A stretch of DNA of 17,141 nucleotides from Shewanella sp. GTDB lineage: Bacteria > Pseudomonadota > Gammaproteobacteria > Enterobacterales > Shewanellaceae. The translations under genes were made by a program, and so were the position numbers. This document shows positions 7,911 to 16,170 of this stretch, piece by piece. The stretch lies in the NCBI GenBank assembly GCA_004195335.1, contig SDWK01000244.1:1-17141 (forward strand). Reading direction: 5' to 3'. The notes under the pieces were generated by a model. That model saw nothing but the letters and a program-made list of their open reading frames with translations, was not told the origin of the DNA and searched no databases. Position 1 is the stretch's first letter. Every line of letters begins with the position of its first letter.

Positions 7911-8180
7911 AGTTTGGGCTAACGCAAGAAAATGCAGAATTGCTTTAAAAAAAATGCAAAAAGGGGCTTTTTAAAGTCTCTACCTGTGGTAGCCTAGGTC
8001 GGTGGAGAGCTCAATCCCCTCAAGCCCTTGTGGTAACTGGTTTTGAGCTATTTCCAATTTAATTTATTTGCTTTTCCTATAGATCTTGAACTTTAGATTC
8101 AAGCTTGTTAAAAAAGCCTCCGCAGACCGCTCTAGAAAAGGATTTGGTTGCGGCGCAAAAATCACATTCAAGGGGATGAC
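7911..8180 (+). other. lon-hupB intergenic region with several inverted repeats
   Basis: No gene was found in these 270 bases. CTTTAAAAA (7943-7951) pairs with TTTTTAAAG (7968-7976), a weak A/T stem without a T run. CTACC-TGT-GGTAG forms a small hairpin at 7980-7992. TGTGGTA recurs at 7985 and 8029. CTTGAA (8085-8090) and TTCAAG (8098-8103) make an inverted repeat. TTGAAC at 8086 could be a -35, and the GC-rich GCCTCCGC at 8116-8123 looks like a discriminator, but no good -10 lies between. I could not fix a lon terminator or a hupB promoter. Confidence 0.4.
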
Positions 8181-8453
8181 ATGAACAAATCTGAACTAAT
8201 CGAGAAAATCGCTTCTGGTGCTGACATTTCTAAAGCCGCTGCTGGCCGTGCATTAGATTCTTTCATTGGAGCTGTAACTGACAGCTTAAAAGAAGGCGAT
8301 AAGATTTCTCTTGTTGGTTTTGGTACTTTCGAAGTGCGTCAACGCGCTGAGCGTACTGGTCGCAACCCACAGACGGGTGCAGAGATCAAAATCGCAGCAG
8401 CTAATATTCCTGCATTCAAAGCAGGTAAAGCTCTGAAAGACGCTGTAAACTAA
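8181..8453 (+). CDS. hupB: DNA-binding protein HU-beta
   Basis: HU is a small histone-like dimer that bends DNA, compacts the nucleoid and assists replication and recombination. The 90-residue product begins MNKSEL, the usual HU-beta start, with AAGGGGA ending four bases upstream of the ATG. The family signature [18 protein letters not shown] spans about 46-63, including the arm proline that intercalates between base pairs. A longer frame exists from a TTG at 8148, but it lacks homology to HU and bypasses the ribosome binding site. It follows lon as in E. coli and is closed by an intrinsic terminator. Confidence 0.98.
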   Translation: MNKSELIEKIASGADISKAAAGRALDSFIGAVTDSLKEGDKISLVGFGTFEVRQRAERTGRNPQTGAEIKIAAANIPAFKAGKALKDAVN

Positions 8454-8499
8454 ATCAGTTTTACCGCCCTTTGTGACGCTTTGTGCATTCATAAAGAGC

Positions 8500-8540
8500 T
8501 TCGTAATGACAAGCACTGCTTTAGCAGTGCTTTTTACGAA
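8500..8540 (+). terminator. Intrinsic terminator after hupB
   Basis: AAGCACTGCT (8511-8520) pairs with AGCAGTGCTT (8523-8532) around TT, followed by T to 8535. An outer pair, TTCGTAA (8500-8506) with TTACGAA (8534-8540), can extend the structure. Confidence 0.92.
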
Positions 8541-8597
8541 TAATGAGGCAAGGTAGGCACTTAGCAACACATAAATGCTAACCACCTAAAGTTTACG

Positions 8598-8633
8598 AAA
8601 AGGCGCATCTCCCAAAGTGATGCGCCTTTTTAT
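8598..8633 (+). terminator. Second intrinsic terminator, just upstream of ppiD
   Basis: AAAAGGCGCATC (8598-8609) pairs perfectly with GATGCGCCTTTT (8619-8630) around a 9-nt loop, and T continues. It lies about 30 nt before the ppiD ATG and about 60 nt after the hupB terminator. Either it backs up the first terminator or it ends a short RNA made from the segment between them. Confidence 0.88.
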
Positions 8634-8661
8634 TTATTAATCGCAACGAGCGAGATATCAG

Positions 8662-10527
8662 ATGTTAGAAAAGATTCGCGAAGGCTCACAGGGCGTGATT
8701 GCAAAAAGCATTCTTGTTCTAGTAATACTTTCCTTTGCATTTACTGGCGTGAGTAGTTACTTAGGATCATCTACAGAGGCAGCCGCTGCCACTGTCAATG
8801 GTGAAGAGATCAGTGAATCAGCCTTAGAACAAGCCTATCAAAATGAACGTGCGCGTTTAGAGCAACAGTTAGGCGAAATGTTTGCAGCGTTATCGGCTGA
8901 TGAACGCTATCTATTGAGTGTAAAGCAAAGCGTTTTAGAGCGCCTTGTTGCAGAAAAATTACTGGACCAGACTGCTACCGATTTGGGTCTGCGCGTCTCT
9001 GATGCACAGATCAAAAATGCCATCATGATAGAACCCGCATTTCAAACTGATGGTCAGTTTGATAATGATAGATATCAGTCAATCTTGCGTCAGCTAGGCT
9101 ACCAAGCAAACTCGTTCAGAAACATGATGCGCACTGATATGACACGTCGTCAGCTTGTTGCTTCGCTAGTGGGTTCTGAATTTGTTCTTCCTGGAGAAGC
9201 AAACTATCTAGCCGATATCCAAGGTCAGACTCGAGATATTCGTTATCATTGGGTTGATGCAGCGCCTTTCGTAACTGAAGCCGTTGTTACAGATGAACAG
9301 GCAAAATCATATTACGATGCAAATTTGGTCCAGTTTATGAGTCCTGAAACATTGAGTCTGGAATATATTGAACTCAATGCAAAGGATATGGCTGCCGCTG
9401 TGACAGTTTCTGATGAAGAAGCTAAGACTTATTATGATGAGAATAAACAGCAGTACTTAAAAGCTGAAAAGCGTTTAGCTGCACATATTCTTGTTAGTCT
9501 TGGCGATGATGACTCTGCTGCTAAGGCAAAAGCTGATGCCATCTACGCTAAATTACAAGCGGGTGAAGATTTCTCTGAATTGGCAAAAACTGAATCTGAA
9601 GACACTTTCAGTGGTGAGCAAGGCGGTCAGCTAGACTGGTTTGAGTCTGGTGTCATGGAGCCTGCTTTTGACGATGTACTTTATTCGCTGTCTAAAGGTG
9701 ACTATTCTGCTGTCGTTAAAACCAGCTTTGGCTACCACATCATCAAGCTACTTGACGTTCAGCCAACTGCTGAAGCGGCATTTGAAGATGTGAAGAGCAA
9801 AATCCTTGCCCAGCTTAAAGAGAAGCAGGCTGTCGATCAGTATTTTGGTTTACAGCAGACTCTTGCCGATGTGACTTATGAAGTACCCGATACGTTAAGC
9901 GAAGCGGCAAAAGAGTTAGGTGTTGAAGTCAGAACTACGCCTGTGTTTGCTAGAAATAATGCACCTGCACCATTTGATAATCCTGAGGTATTGAAGGCTG
10001 CATTCTCGACTAACGTGTTGCTCGATCGTATGAACAGTGATGTTATAGAGATTGAAGCTAACCACGCGATGGTTGTTCGCATCAAGTCTCATAGCGTAGC
10101 TGGTACCGTTGATTTTGATAAGGTTAAGTCTGCCATCGTTGGACGTCTGCAACAGGAGCAAGCTAATGAGGTCGCACGGGCTAAGGCTCAAGAGTTAATG
10201 ACATCATTCAGTTCAGACTCTACAGGCACTGACTATATCACTAAGACTAAACTGGGTCGTTTCGATCAAGAGATTGATGGTGCTATCGTCGGGAAAGCTT
10301 TCCAGATGGCTCAGCCTTTAGATACCGCTGTTGTTGACACCGTTGCGCTTGCTTCTGGTTATGCAATTGTTGTGCTTGATAAGGTTAATGCTGCAGAGAG
10401 TGTTGATGACAACATGCTGAGCTCGTTGAAGCAAAGATTAAGTTCACAATATAGCGAAGGTGACTACAGAGCGCTTATCGCAACACTGAAAGCGAATGGT
10501 GAAGTGTTGTATTCTTCTGCACAATAA
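8662..10527 (+). CDS. ppiD: PpiD, membrane-anchored periplasmic chaperone with parvulin domain
   Basis: PpiD sits in the inner membrane next to the Sec translocon and helps newly exported proteins fold in the periplasm. The 621 residues start with a short cytoplasmic tail (LEKIREGSQG) and one membrane helix at about 12-34. A SurA-like chaperone region follows. A parvulin-type PPIase domain at about 270-366 includes AAHILVS, GGQLDWF and SFGYHIIKL. A C-terminal chaperone region completes the protein. Length agrees with the family. The ribosome binding site is weak (GAG 7-11 nt upstream), and a terminator lies immediately before the gene, so its own promoter must overlap that structure. I found no convincing one. 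It is the last gene of the block and is followed by a terminator. Confidence 0.96.
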   Translation: MLEKIREGSQGVIAKSILVLVILSFAFTGVSSYLGSSTEAAAATVNGEEISESALEQAYQNERARLEQQLGEMFAALSADERYLLSVKQSVLERLVAEKLLDQTATDLGLRVSDAQIKNAIMIEPAFQTDGQFDNDRYQSILRQLGYQANSFRNMMRTDMTRRQLVASLVGSEFVLPGEANYLADIQGQTRDIRYHWVDAAPFVTEAVVTDEQAKSYYDANLVQFMSPETLSLEYIELNAKDMAAAVTVSDEEAKTYYDENKQQYLKAEKRLAAHILVSLGDDDSAAKAKADAIYAKLQAGEDFSELAKTESEDTFSGEQGGQLDWFESGVMEPAFDDVLYSLSKGDYSAVVKTSFGYHIIKLLDVQPTAEAAFEDVKSKILAQLKEKQAVDQYFGLQQTLADVTYEVPDTLSEAAKELGVEVRTTPVFARNNAPAPFDNPEVLKAAFSTNVLLDRMNSDVIEIEANHAMVVRIKSHSVAGTVDFDKVKSAIVGRLQQEQANEVARAKAQELMTSFSSDSTGTDYITKTKLGRFDQEIDGAIVGKAFQMAQPLDTAVVDTVALASGYAIVVLDKVNAAESVDDNMLSSLKQRLSSQYSEGDYRALIATLKANGEVLYSSAQ

Positions 10528-10548
10528 CTACAAGCCGTAAGTTAAATG

Positions 10549-10577
10549 AAAAAAGCCAGCATTAGCTGGCTTTTTTT
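10549..10577 (+). terminator. Intrinsic terminator after ppiD
   Basis: AAAAAAGCCAGC (10549-10560) and GCTGGCTTTTTTT (10565-10577) form a stem with a 4-nt ATTA loop. The flanking A and T runs make it potentially bidirectional, which fits the convergent minus-strand gene to the right. Confidence 0.95.
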
Positions 10578-10725
10578 ATGGTTGCGACCCGCCCTAAATT
10601 GTCACTTTTCAATAATGAGATGCTGAGGTTGAGCCAACATTTTCCACGTAGGTGCGCCTTTAGCCGCGAATGTGTCTTGGAGGTAATAAGAAGGATGTGA
10701 AGGCATAAAAAGAGAGTGTGGTGTC

Positions 10726-10754
10726 AATGCAGCATATCTTCGATATATTGCATT
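10726..10754. repeat. Imperfect palindrome in the ppiD/Mop convergent gap
   Basis: AATGCA and TGCATT (10726-10731, 10749-10754) flank ATATC-TTC-GATAT (10734-10746), giving an 11-bp stem with one 2-bp mismatch. It lies 28 bp beyond the end of the minus-strand Mop gene. No T run follows on that strand, so it is a weak terminator at best. It may stabilise the 3' end of the mRNA or bind a protein. The rest of 10578-10781 holds nothing recognisable. Confidence 0.5.
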
Positions 10755-10781
10755 AGAGAGCGTTAGATGGGCTTGTATTGA

Positions 10782-10991
10782 TTAATCTACAGCAACCATT
10801 AGATTACTCGTCTTAATTACTGCGTATGCAGTACCGTCGACTTTAAGGCCTAAGTGCTCACATGATGCCTTAGTTACCACTGAAGTGATCTCCACATCAG
10901 GAGCCAGTTCGATAACGACTTCATTATTTACTGAATCTTCTGTGATAGATTTAATTCTACCGCTAAGTGAGTTGCGTGCACTGATTTTCAT
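10782..10991 (-). CDS. Single-domain Mop/TOBE molybdate-binding protein (molbindin-like)
   Basis: This is a small soluble cytoplasmic protein of about 69 residues. It begins MKISARN, the usual start of molbindins, and continues with the Mop pattern: SGRIKSI, VNNEVVIEL, then VVTKASCEHLGL and AVIKTSNLMVAVD. Molbindins bind molybdate or tungstate as oligomers and are thought to store or buffer it. I chose the second ATG (10991). It matches the family N-terminus and has GGA seven bases upstream, while the upstream ATG (11003, 73 residues) has no ribosome binding site. No molybdate transporter or cofactor gene is adjacent, so the gene is an orphan here. It lies between a terminator for fabV on its upstream side and a convergent ppiD. 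Confidence 0.85.
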   Translation of the reverse strand: MKISARNSLSGRIKSITEDSVNNEVVIELAPDVEITSVVTKASCEHLGLKVDGTAYAVIKTSNLMVAVD

Positions 10992-11059
10992 TTTAGTTTC
11001 CATCTACTATAAAGATGGCTCACGTGTAGTTGAATATATCGCCGTGTTGGAGTTTTAAA

Positions 11060-11092
11060 TAAAAAAATGCGCCACTTTTATAAGTGACGCAT
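11060..11092 (-). terminator. Intrinsic terminator after fabV (minus strand)
   Basis: Read leftwards, ATGCGTCACTT pairs with AAGTGGCGCAT (one mismatch in 11 bp) around a 4-nt loop, followed by seven T on the minus strand (A run at 11060-11066 on the plus strand). It lies 52 bp past the fabV stop and separates fabV from the Mop gene. Confidence 0.9.
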
Positions 11093-11143
11093 ATTTAGTG
11101 AATATTGTTTAATAACAGCTAATTAAATAGTATTCAATTGGGT

Positions 11144-12346
11144 TTAAAATTGCTCTACGTCGAAATCAACCTCAGGGTTAACGTCGGCTTCGTAGTCAAC
11201 ATTTTCGATTCCGAAACCAAATAGTTTCAAGAACTCTTCTTTATATTCGCGGTAATCGGTCAGCTCGCTTAGATTCTCGGTTGTGACTAGTGGCCACAGG
11301 TCGCGACAATGCTGCTGGATCTCTTCACGCAGTTCCCAATCATCGAGACGAAGACGATTAGTATCATCGACTTGCGGTGCTTGACCATCTTCACGGTACA
11401 AGCGCTCTGTGAACATTCGATTAATCTGCTCCATACAACCTTCGTGTAAGCCTTCTTCACGCATCTTTTTAAAGACCATGGCAATGTACAAAGGCATCAC
11501 AGGAATCGCGGAGCTGGCTTGAGTCACAACGCTCTTAAGTACGGCGACATTGGCGCTACCACCTTTTGCAGATAGTTTCTCATCCAAAGCCTTAGCTGCA
11601 CGGTCAAGGTCCATCTTGGCTTTGCCTAGGGCACCATTCCAGTAGATAGGCCAAGTCAGCTCGGTTCCAATGTAGCTGTAGGCAACAGTCTTACAGCCAT
11701 CGGCGAGTACGCCAGCATCTGAAAGGGCCGCTAGCCAGAGTTCCCAATCTTCACCGCCCATGACGGTCACAGTGTCTTGGATCTCTTGCTCTGTAGCAGG
11801 TTCAACACTGGTTTCGATAATTAAGTCTTTATTGGTATCAACAGCGGTTGCTGCATAAGTTTCACCAATAGGCTTAAGTGATGAGCGAATAAGCTCGCCG
11901 GAATCGGGCAACTTTCGAACCGGAGAGGCGAGGGAATAAACCACCATATCAATCTGGCCTAAATCGGCTTTGATGATATCGATGGCTTTTTGCTTAGCCT
12001 GGTGGCTGAAAGCATCACCATTCATACTCTTAGAGTATAGGCCTTGTGCTTTAGCAAACTTATCGAATGCGGCTGAATTATACCAGCCGGCTGTACCAGG
12101 CTTTCTCTCTGTTCCCGGCTTTTCAAAAAACACACCCAGAGTTGCAGCGCCACTACCGAATGCGGCAGCGATACGTGAAGATAGACCATATCCACTAGAA
12201 GAACCGATGACTAATACTTTTTTTGGGCCATTAGTGAGTACACCTTTAGCTTTAGTGGTATTGATCTGTTCGAGTACATTAGCTTCACAACCAACAGGGT
12301 GAGTGGTGGTACAGATAAAGCCACGTGTTTTAGGTTTGATTATCAT
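11144..12346 (-). CDS. fabV: FabV, NADH-dependent trans-2-enoyl-ACP/CoA reductase
   Basis: FabV reduces the trans-2 double bond of enoyl-ACP in the last step of each fatty-acid elongation cycle, replacing or accompanying FabI. The 400-residue length is typical and well above FabI. The active-site motif Tyr-x8-Lys is present as Tyr235 and Lys244 ([10 protein letters not shown]), at the same numbers as in characterised FabV. The Rossmann nucleotide loop is [14 protein letters not shown] at about 46-59. The N-terminal start [19 protein letters not shown] is characteristic. FabV enzymes are known to be poorly inhibited by triclosan. The ATG is preceded by AAGAGAAG. It lies 125 bp downstream of sapF with no strong terminator between, so some readthrough from the sap operon is possible. 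I could not identify a convincing promoter of its own. Confidence 0.97.
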   Translation of the reverse strand: MIIKPKTRGFICTTTHPVGCEANVLEQINTTKAKGVLTNGPKKVLVIGSSSGYGLSSRIAAAFGSGAATLGVFFEKPGTERKPGTAGWYNSAAFDKFAKAQGLYSKSMNGDAFSHQAKQKAIDIIKADLGQIDMVVYSLASPVRKLPDSGELIRSSLKPIGETYAATAVDTNKDLIIETSVEPATEQEIQDTVTVMGGEDWELWLAALSDAGVLADGCKTVAYSYIGTELTWPIYWNGALGKAKMDLDRAAKALDEKLSAKGGSANVAVLKSVVTQASSAIPVMPLYIAMVFKKMREEGLHEGCMEQINRMFTERLYREDGQAPQVDDTNRLRLDDWELREEIQQHCRDLWPLVTTENLSELTDYREYKEEFLKLFGFGIENVDYEADVNPEVDFDVEQF

Positions 12347-12447
12347 TTTTCTGCTTCTCTTAAAAAAGTGACGATAGGATAATTAATCGAACGTGAAATG
12401 GCACTTGTTTTTCGTCAAATTTGATAAATTATCCAGTGGTTGGAGCA

Positions 12448-12467
12448 GTTCAACGTCCTGTTTGAAC
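12448..12467. repeat. Small inverted repeat after sapF
   Basis: GTTCAA (12448-12453) and TTGAAC (12462-12467) form a 6-bp stem. The T run lies on the plus-strand side (CTTTTT after 12467), so it does not form a proper terminator for the leftward sap transcript. A separate palindrome, GATAAATTATC, lies at 12423-12433 and could be an operator for fabV. Confidence 0.35.
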
Positions 12468-12471
12468 CTTT

Positions 12472-13257
12472 TTAGCGTTTGGAATTTAACAATGCCTGCT
12501 GTTGAATTAACCTTTGGGTATACTCATGTTGAGGAGAGTTAAATAGATTTTCCGTTGTGGCTTTTTCTATCATCTGCCCTTTGTGTAAAACCATGATTTT
12601 ATCACTAAAGTGACGAATGATATTAAGGTTGTGTGAGACAAAAATATAGGAGAGTCCCATCTCTTTTTGCAACTTGAGCAGTAAGTTAAGGATCTGCGAA
12701 CGTACCGATAAATCCAGTGCCGTTAATGCCTCATCGGCAATGATTATTTTTGGATTCAGCATTAAGGCGCGGGCAACGGCTACGCGCTGCTTCATTCCTT
12801 CAGATATCATATGAGGATAAAACTCAGCATGTTCTGGCAACAGGCCGACTTTTCTTAGTCTGTCGACTACTTGTTCTTTTCTCTGCTTCTCATTGAGGGT
12901 CGTATTGAATTTTAAGGGTTCATCCAAAAGCTCGCCAATCGTTATTCTCGGATTGAGTGACGTATTGGGATCCTGGAAAATCATTCTGATTAACTTACAA
13001 CGCTGCTTCAAGTTTCGGGTCTCTAAAGCTTCGCCTTCGAAATAGATCTCTCCACCACTGCGAGTTTCTGCGCCAACAAGAATGCGTGCAAGCGTACTCT
13101 TGCCTGAGCCCGCCTCACCAACAATAGCCAAGGTCTCACCCTTCTTCAGCTCGAATGAAACAGGTTCCAGTGCTTGGGTGTAATTACGTCTAAATCTTTT
13201 GTAACCAGTAAAAAAGCGCTTACTGATATTATCAACTTGTAGTAGTGGCGTCGTCAT
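12472..13257 (-). CDS. sapF: SapF, ABC transporter ATPase of the Sap system
   Basis: SapF is one of two ATPases that power the SapBC permease. In enteric bacteria Sap is linked to antimicrobial-peptide resistance, and SapBCDF to putrescine export. The 261 residues include Walker A GEAGSGKST (47-55, Lys53 intact), Q-loop FQDP near 95, a divergent signature ISEGMKQR (151-158) in place of LSGGQ, and Walker B IIIADEA (171-177). The start is the ATG beginning MTTPLLQVDN, which overlaps the end of sapD by 26 nt. Longer upstream ATGs add residues with no similarity to the family. It is the last gene of the operon. Confidence 0.93.
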   Translation of the reverse strand: MTTPLLQVDNISKRFFTGYKRFRRNYTQALEPVSFELKKGETLAIVGEAGSGKSTLARILVGAETRSGGEIYFEGEALETRNLKQRCKLIRMIFQDPNTSLNPRITIGELLDEPLKFNTTLNEKQRKEQVVDRLRKVGLLPEHAEFYPHMISEGMKQRVAVARALMLNPKIIIADEALTALDLSVRSQILNLLLKLQKEMGLSYIFVSHNLNIIRHFSDKIMVLHKGQMIEKATTENLFNSPQHEYTQRLIQQQALLNSKR

Positions 13258-14245
13258 TACATGGCTCTTCATGGTATGGGAAATGGCACGCAAAATAGCG
13301 ATTCTTCTTATGGCACAGTTTGGGCTGATTAACGCATTTCTTCTGCGCTTCGGGGCAGCGTGGACCTAGGCGACAGCCAATGGGAAGGTGTTGCAGAGCA
13401 GGGGCCGAACCTGGCAAGGTTTTCATCATGGACTTGTGCTTTACCAGGCCCGAGTAGTCAGGAATATTGTTCAGTAGGGCTTTAGTATAGGGATGAAACG
13501 GCTGATTGATAATTTCAGATGTAGGCCCCGACTCCATTATCTGACCACAATACATGACGGAAAGTTGGTCACACCAAATTGATAAGGTTTCCAGTTCATG
13601 ACTGATAAGCAATATCGAAACATTGTGTAATTGATTTAATTTGGCCAACAGCCTGAATATCTGGGCTTGAGTTTGAACTTCCATGGAATTGGTGGGTTCA
13701 TCGGCGATCAGAAGACGTGGCTGGTTTGCAACGGCAATCGCGATCATGACTTTTTGACATTCACCATCAGAGAGCTCCCACGCATAGCTGGACATGATTT
13801 TCTGCGTGTCCTTGATGCCAACCTTATGAAGCCATTTTTCTGCCGTACGCTTCTTGTCTTTCGCTCGTTGCCAAAAATACAGCTTCTTGTTTTCGGGCAT
13901 GGCTTCAATAAGCTGCTCCCCAACGACAATAACAGGGTCTAAGCTACTGGAGGGATCTTGAAATATCATGGCTATTTCACTGCCCATTAAGTTCCGTCGT
14001 TGCTTTGGACTCATCTCTAGCAGGTTGCGACCATCCCACATCATACGATCGGCCTGTATGCGCCAGTTATGGCCTGGGATCCCTAAAATAGCTCTTGCTA
14101 GCAGGCTGCGTCCGGAGCCCGATTCCCCAACCAGACCGTGTATCTCGGCAGGATTAATCGTCAGGCTGACTTTTTCGAGTGCCTTGACTCGTCCGTGGGG
14201 CGTGTCAAGTTCGATGGTAAGGTTTCGAATATCAAGTAATGGCAT
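13232..14245 (-). CDS. sapD: SapD, ABC transporter ATPase of the Sap system
   Basis: SapD is the partner ATPase of SapF; in E. coli it is also linked to Trk potassium uptake. From the MPLLDIRNLT start, identical to enteric SapD, the product has 337 residues. Walker A reads GESGSGRS (40-47): the usually invariant lysine is Arg46, encoded by CGC. The signature LSDGE (158-162), Walker B LLIADEP (178-184) and the switch His in LLISHE look normal. The C-terminal oligopeptide-ATPase tail keeps four cysteines (GCRLGPRCP, KKC, YFAC), a pattern linked to an iron-sulfur cluster in related ATPases. A longer frame to 14302 overlaps sapC and is not homologous. It starts 16 nt after sapC. Confidence 0.94.
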   Translation of the reverse strand: MPLLDIRNLTIELDTPHGRVKALEKVSLTINPAEIHGLVGESGSGRSLLARAILGIPGHNWRIQADRMMWDGRNLLEMSPKQRRNLMGSEIAMIFQDPSSSLDPVIVVGEQLIEAMPENKKLYFWQRAKDKKRTAEKWLHKVGIKDTQKIMSSYAWELSDGECQKVMIAIAVANQPRLLIADEPTNSMEVQTQAQIFRLLAKLNQLHNVSILLISHELETLSIWCDQLSVMYCGQIMESGPTSEIINQPFHPYTKALLNNIPDYSGLVKHKSMMKTLPGSAPALQHLPIGCRLGPRCPEAQKKCVNQPKLCHKKNRYFACHFPYHEEPCNDDATTTS

Positions 14246-14261
14246 AACGGTAACTACACGT

Positions 14262-15152
14262 CTAGTTATTGATCGGCGATAACGCCGATCGCAAGCCGTC
14301 ACCGACTAAGTTAATGGCAAGTACACTGCATAAAATGGCAATGCCAGGAATGGTGACCGTCCAAGGTGCAGTTAATAAATTATCCATACCTTGTGAGACC
14401 ATCGCACCCCATTCTGGGCTCGGGGCCTGTGCACCTAGATTCAAAAAGCCCAACGCCGCAATATCCAGAATCGCCGCCGATATGCCTAAGGTGGTTTGAA
14501 TAATCACAGTATCCCAAACATTAGGCATAATAACATACCAAAATACCTGAAATGGATTCGCACCATCGAGTTTAGCTGCAGTTACATACTCTTTTTGTAA
14601 CTCTTCATGAATGGCTTGGTGTATTGAGCGAATAAACTGTGGGGTGAGAGCGAGTCCGACGGCCCAAAATACATTATCAAGTCCCGGGCCCATTACCGCG
14701 ACAACGAGAATCGCCATTAGCAGTGAAGGAATAGAGAGAAGTGCATCAAGCAAGTGACTCAAAATACTTGATTTTAGCCCTTTCATCATTCCAGAGATTG
14801 CGCCGATAATAAAACCAAGTGTCAGCGCCGTCATCACAATCCCTAAAGCCACTCCGAAGGTCAGGTGCGCTCCATGGAGCAAGCGGCTAAAGATATCGCG
14901 ACCTAAATCATCGGTTCCGAGAAAATGCTCAACGGTACCAGCGGGGTCCCAAGAGGGCGCAAGCAGTAATGCATGTGGGTCTTGTTGCTCGGGCGCATAG
15001 GGCGCAATGAATGGGCCAAATATTGCGAGTAACAAGATACCAACAACGGCCCATAATCCAGCAAATGCAAATGGGTTATCAGAAAAAGAGTGCCAGATCT
15101 TTCTCATGGGAGATGGAATATCATCTTCCTGATAGATCTTAATTTGAGGCAT
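14262..15152 (-). CDS. sapC: SapC, ABC transporter permease
   Basis: SapC is one of two inner-membrane permease subunits of the Sap transporter. The 296-residue product from MPQIKIYQED equals the length of enteric SapC. The hydrophilic N-terminus is followed by a membrane helix at about 30-55, the FLGTDDLGRDIFSRLL motif typical of DppC/OppC permeases, and further helices. The cytoplasmic coupling loop (EYVTAAKLDGAN) contacts the ATPases. GGAAAG six bases upstream supports this ATG, which lies 14 nt inside the end of sapB. An in-frame ATG at 15200 would only lengthen that overlap. Confidence 0.95.
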   Translation of the reverse strand: MPQIKIYQEDDIPSPMRKIWHSFSDNPFAFAGLWAVVGILLLAIFGPFIAPYAPEQQDPHALLLAPSWDPAGTVEHFLGTDDLGRDIFSRLLHGAHLTFGVALGIVMTALTLGFIIGAISGMMKGLKSSILSHLLDALLSIPSLLMAILVVAVMGPGLDNVFWAVGLALTPQFIRSIHQAIHEELQKEYVTAAKLDGANPFQVFWYVIMPNVWDTVIIQTTLGISAAILDIAALGFLNLGAQAPSPEWGAMVSQGMDNLLTAPWTVTIPGIAILCSVLAINLVGDGLRSALSPINN

Positions 15153-16170
15153 AAAGTTCTTTCCTACTGAGAGGGTTGATGGCCGTATACAGTACTTCAA
15201 TCATGATACTGATAAAGATGATGATCAATGCGACAGCCAAGACCCCTCCCTGAATAACGGTATAATCGCGCTGATATATTCCCGATACGAGCCAGGCACC
15301 GACACCGGGCCAGGCGAAAATAACCTCTACGACCATGGCATAACTGGCAAATGACCCTAACATTAAACCCAGATTTTTTAAGACGGGTATTAACGCATTG
15401 GGTAATGCATGGCGCAGCACGACTCGTGATGTATGAAGCCCCCGGGCCTCGGCAGCCTTAATAAAGGTTTGATCCATAATCGTTATAATTGCTGCTCGGG
15501 TGATCCTGACCACAACCGTGAAAGGTAACACTGCCAGCGTGATCGCCGGCAGAATGATATGCAGAATGGCATCGATAAATGCCGAGGTACTGTAGGGCGA
15601 ATCAGATAACAAGGTGTCTATCAATACAAATCCGGTGACGGGTTCTATCTCATAGAGTAGGTTTAACTGGCCAGAAATGGGGAGCCAGCCGAGTTGAACT
15701 CCAAACCACAGAGAAAGAGTCAAGCCTAACCAAAACACAGGAATCGAGTAACCAGTTAAGGTTATTGCCATAATGGTGTGTTGGGTAATTTTATGTCTGC
15801 TCAAGGAAGCAAGTACACCGAGTGGGATCCCAAATGTTAAAGCAAGCATGGCAGATACGGCCGCCAGTTCAAATGATGCCGGAAGTACCGATGCTAATTC
15901 CTCGATAACGGGTCGTTGAGAGGTGGCTGAAATGCCTAAGTTCCCGCTTAACCTTTGTTGCAGGTACGAGAAAAATTGATTGAATTGACCCTCATTGAGA
16001 CTGTAATCATTATCTATCTGCTGAACTTGTTCCGCATTGGGTGAGTGTATCCCGGTTAGCGCAAACCTTTGTTCAACTGGAAACTGGCTGGTTACGATGA
16101 ATAGCACGATAAGCAGCACAAAAGAGGTTGCCAGAAACAAGTTTAGCCTACGAAAAAGGTAACTTACCAT
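15139..16170 (-). CDS. sapB: SapB, ABC transporter permease
   Basis: SapB is the second permease subunit, of the DppB/OppB type. It has 343 residues: a first membrane helix at about 8-28 (NLFLATSFVLLIVLFIVTSQ), a periplasmic segment, then five further hydrophobic segments. The ATPase-contact loop reads KAAEARGLHTSRVVLRHALPNAL. The ATG overlaps the sapA stop by one base (TAATG), a sign of coupled translation. It is somewhat longer than E. coli SapB, mainly in the periplasmic segment after the first helix. Confidence 0.95.
   Translation of the reverse strand: MVSYLFRRLNLFLATSFVLLIVLFIVTSQFPVEQRFALTGIHSPNAEQVQQIDNDYSLNEGQFNQFFSYLQQRLSGNLGISATSQRPVIEELASVLPASFELAAVSAMLALTFGIPLGVLASLSRHKITQHTIMAITLTGYSIPVFWLGLTLSLWFGVQLGWLPISGQLNLLYEIEPVTGFVLIDTLLSDSPYSTSAFIDAILHIILPAITLAVLPFTVVVRITRAAIITIMDQTFIKAAEARGLHTSRVVLRHALPNALIPVLKNLGLMLGSFASYAMVVEVIFAWPGVGAWLVSGIYQRDYTVIQGGVLAVALIIIFISIMIEVLYTAINPLSRKELYASN

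Noticed and set aside
8148..8180. A longer hupB frame starting at a TTG with 11 extra residues
   Set aside because: MNKSEL is the normal HU-beta start, with AAGGGGA just upstream of it; the extra residues have no family similarity.
8286..8585. 99-codon minus-strand frame over hupB and its terminator
   Set aside because: It runs through a strong terminator and hupB in antisense, with no recognisable domain.
13258..13293. Extended N-terminus for sapF
   Set aside because: It would overlap sapD by 62 nt, and the added residues do not resemble SapF; MTTPLLQVDN fits the family and its position.
14246..14302. Extended N-terminus for sapD
   Set aside because: It reaches into sapC and precedes the conserved MPLLDIRNLT start.
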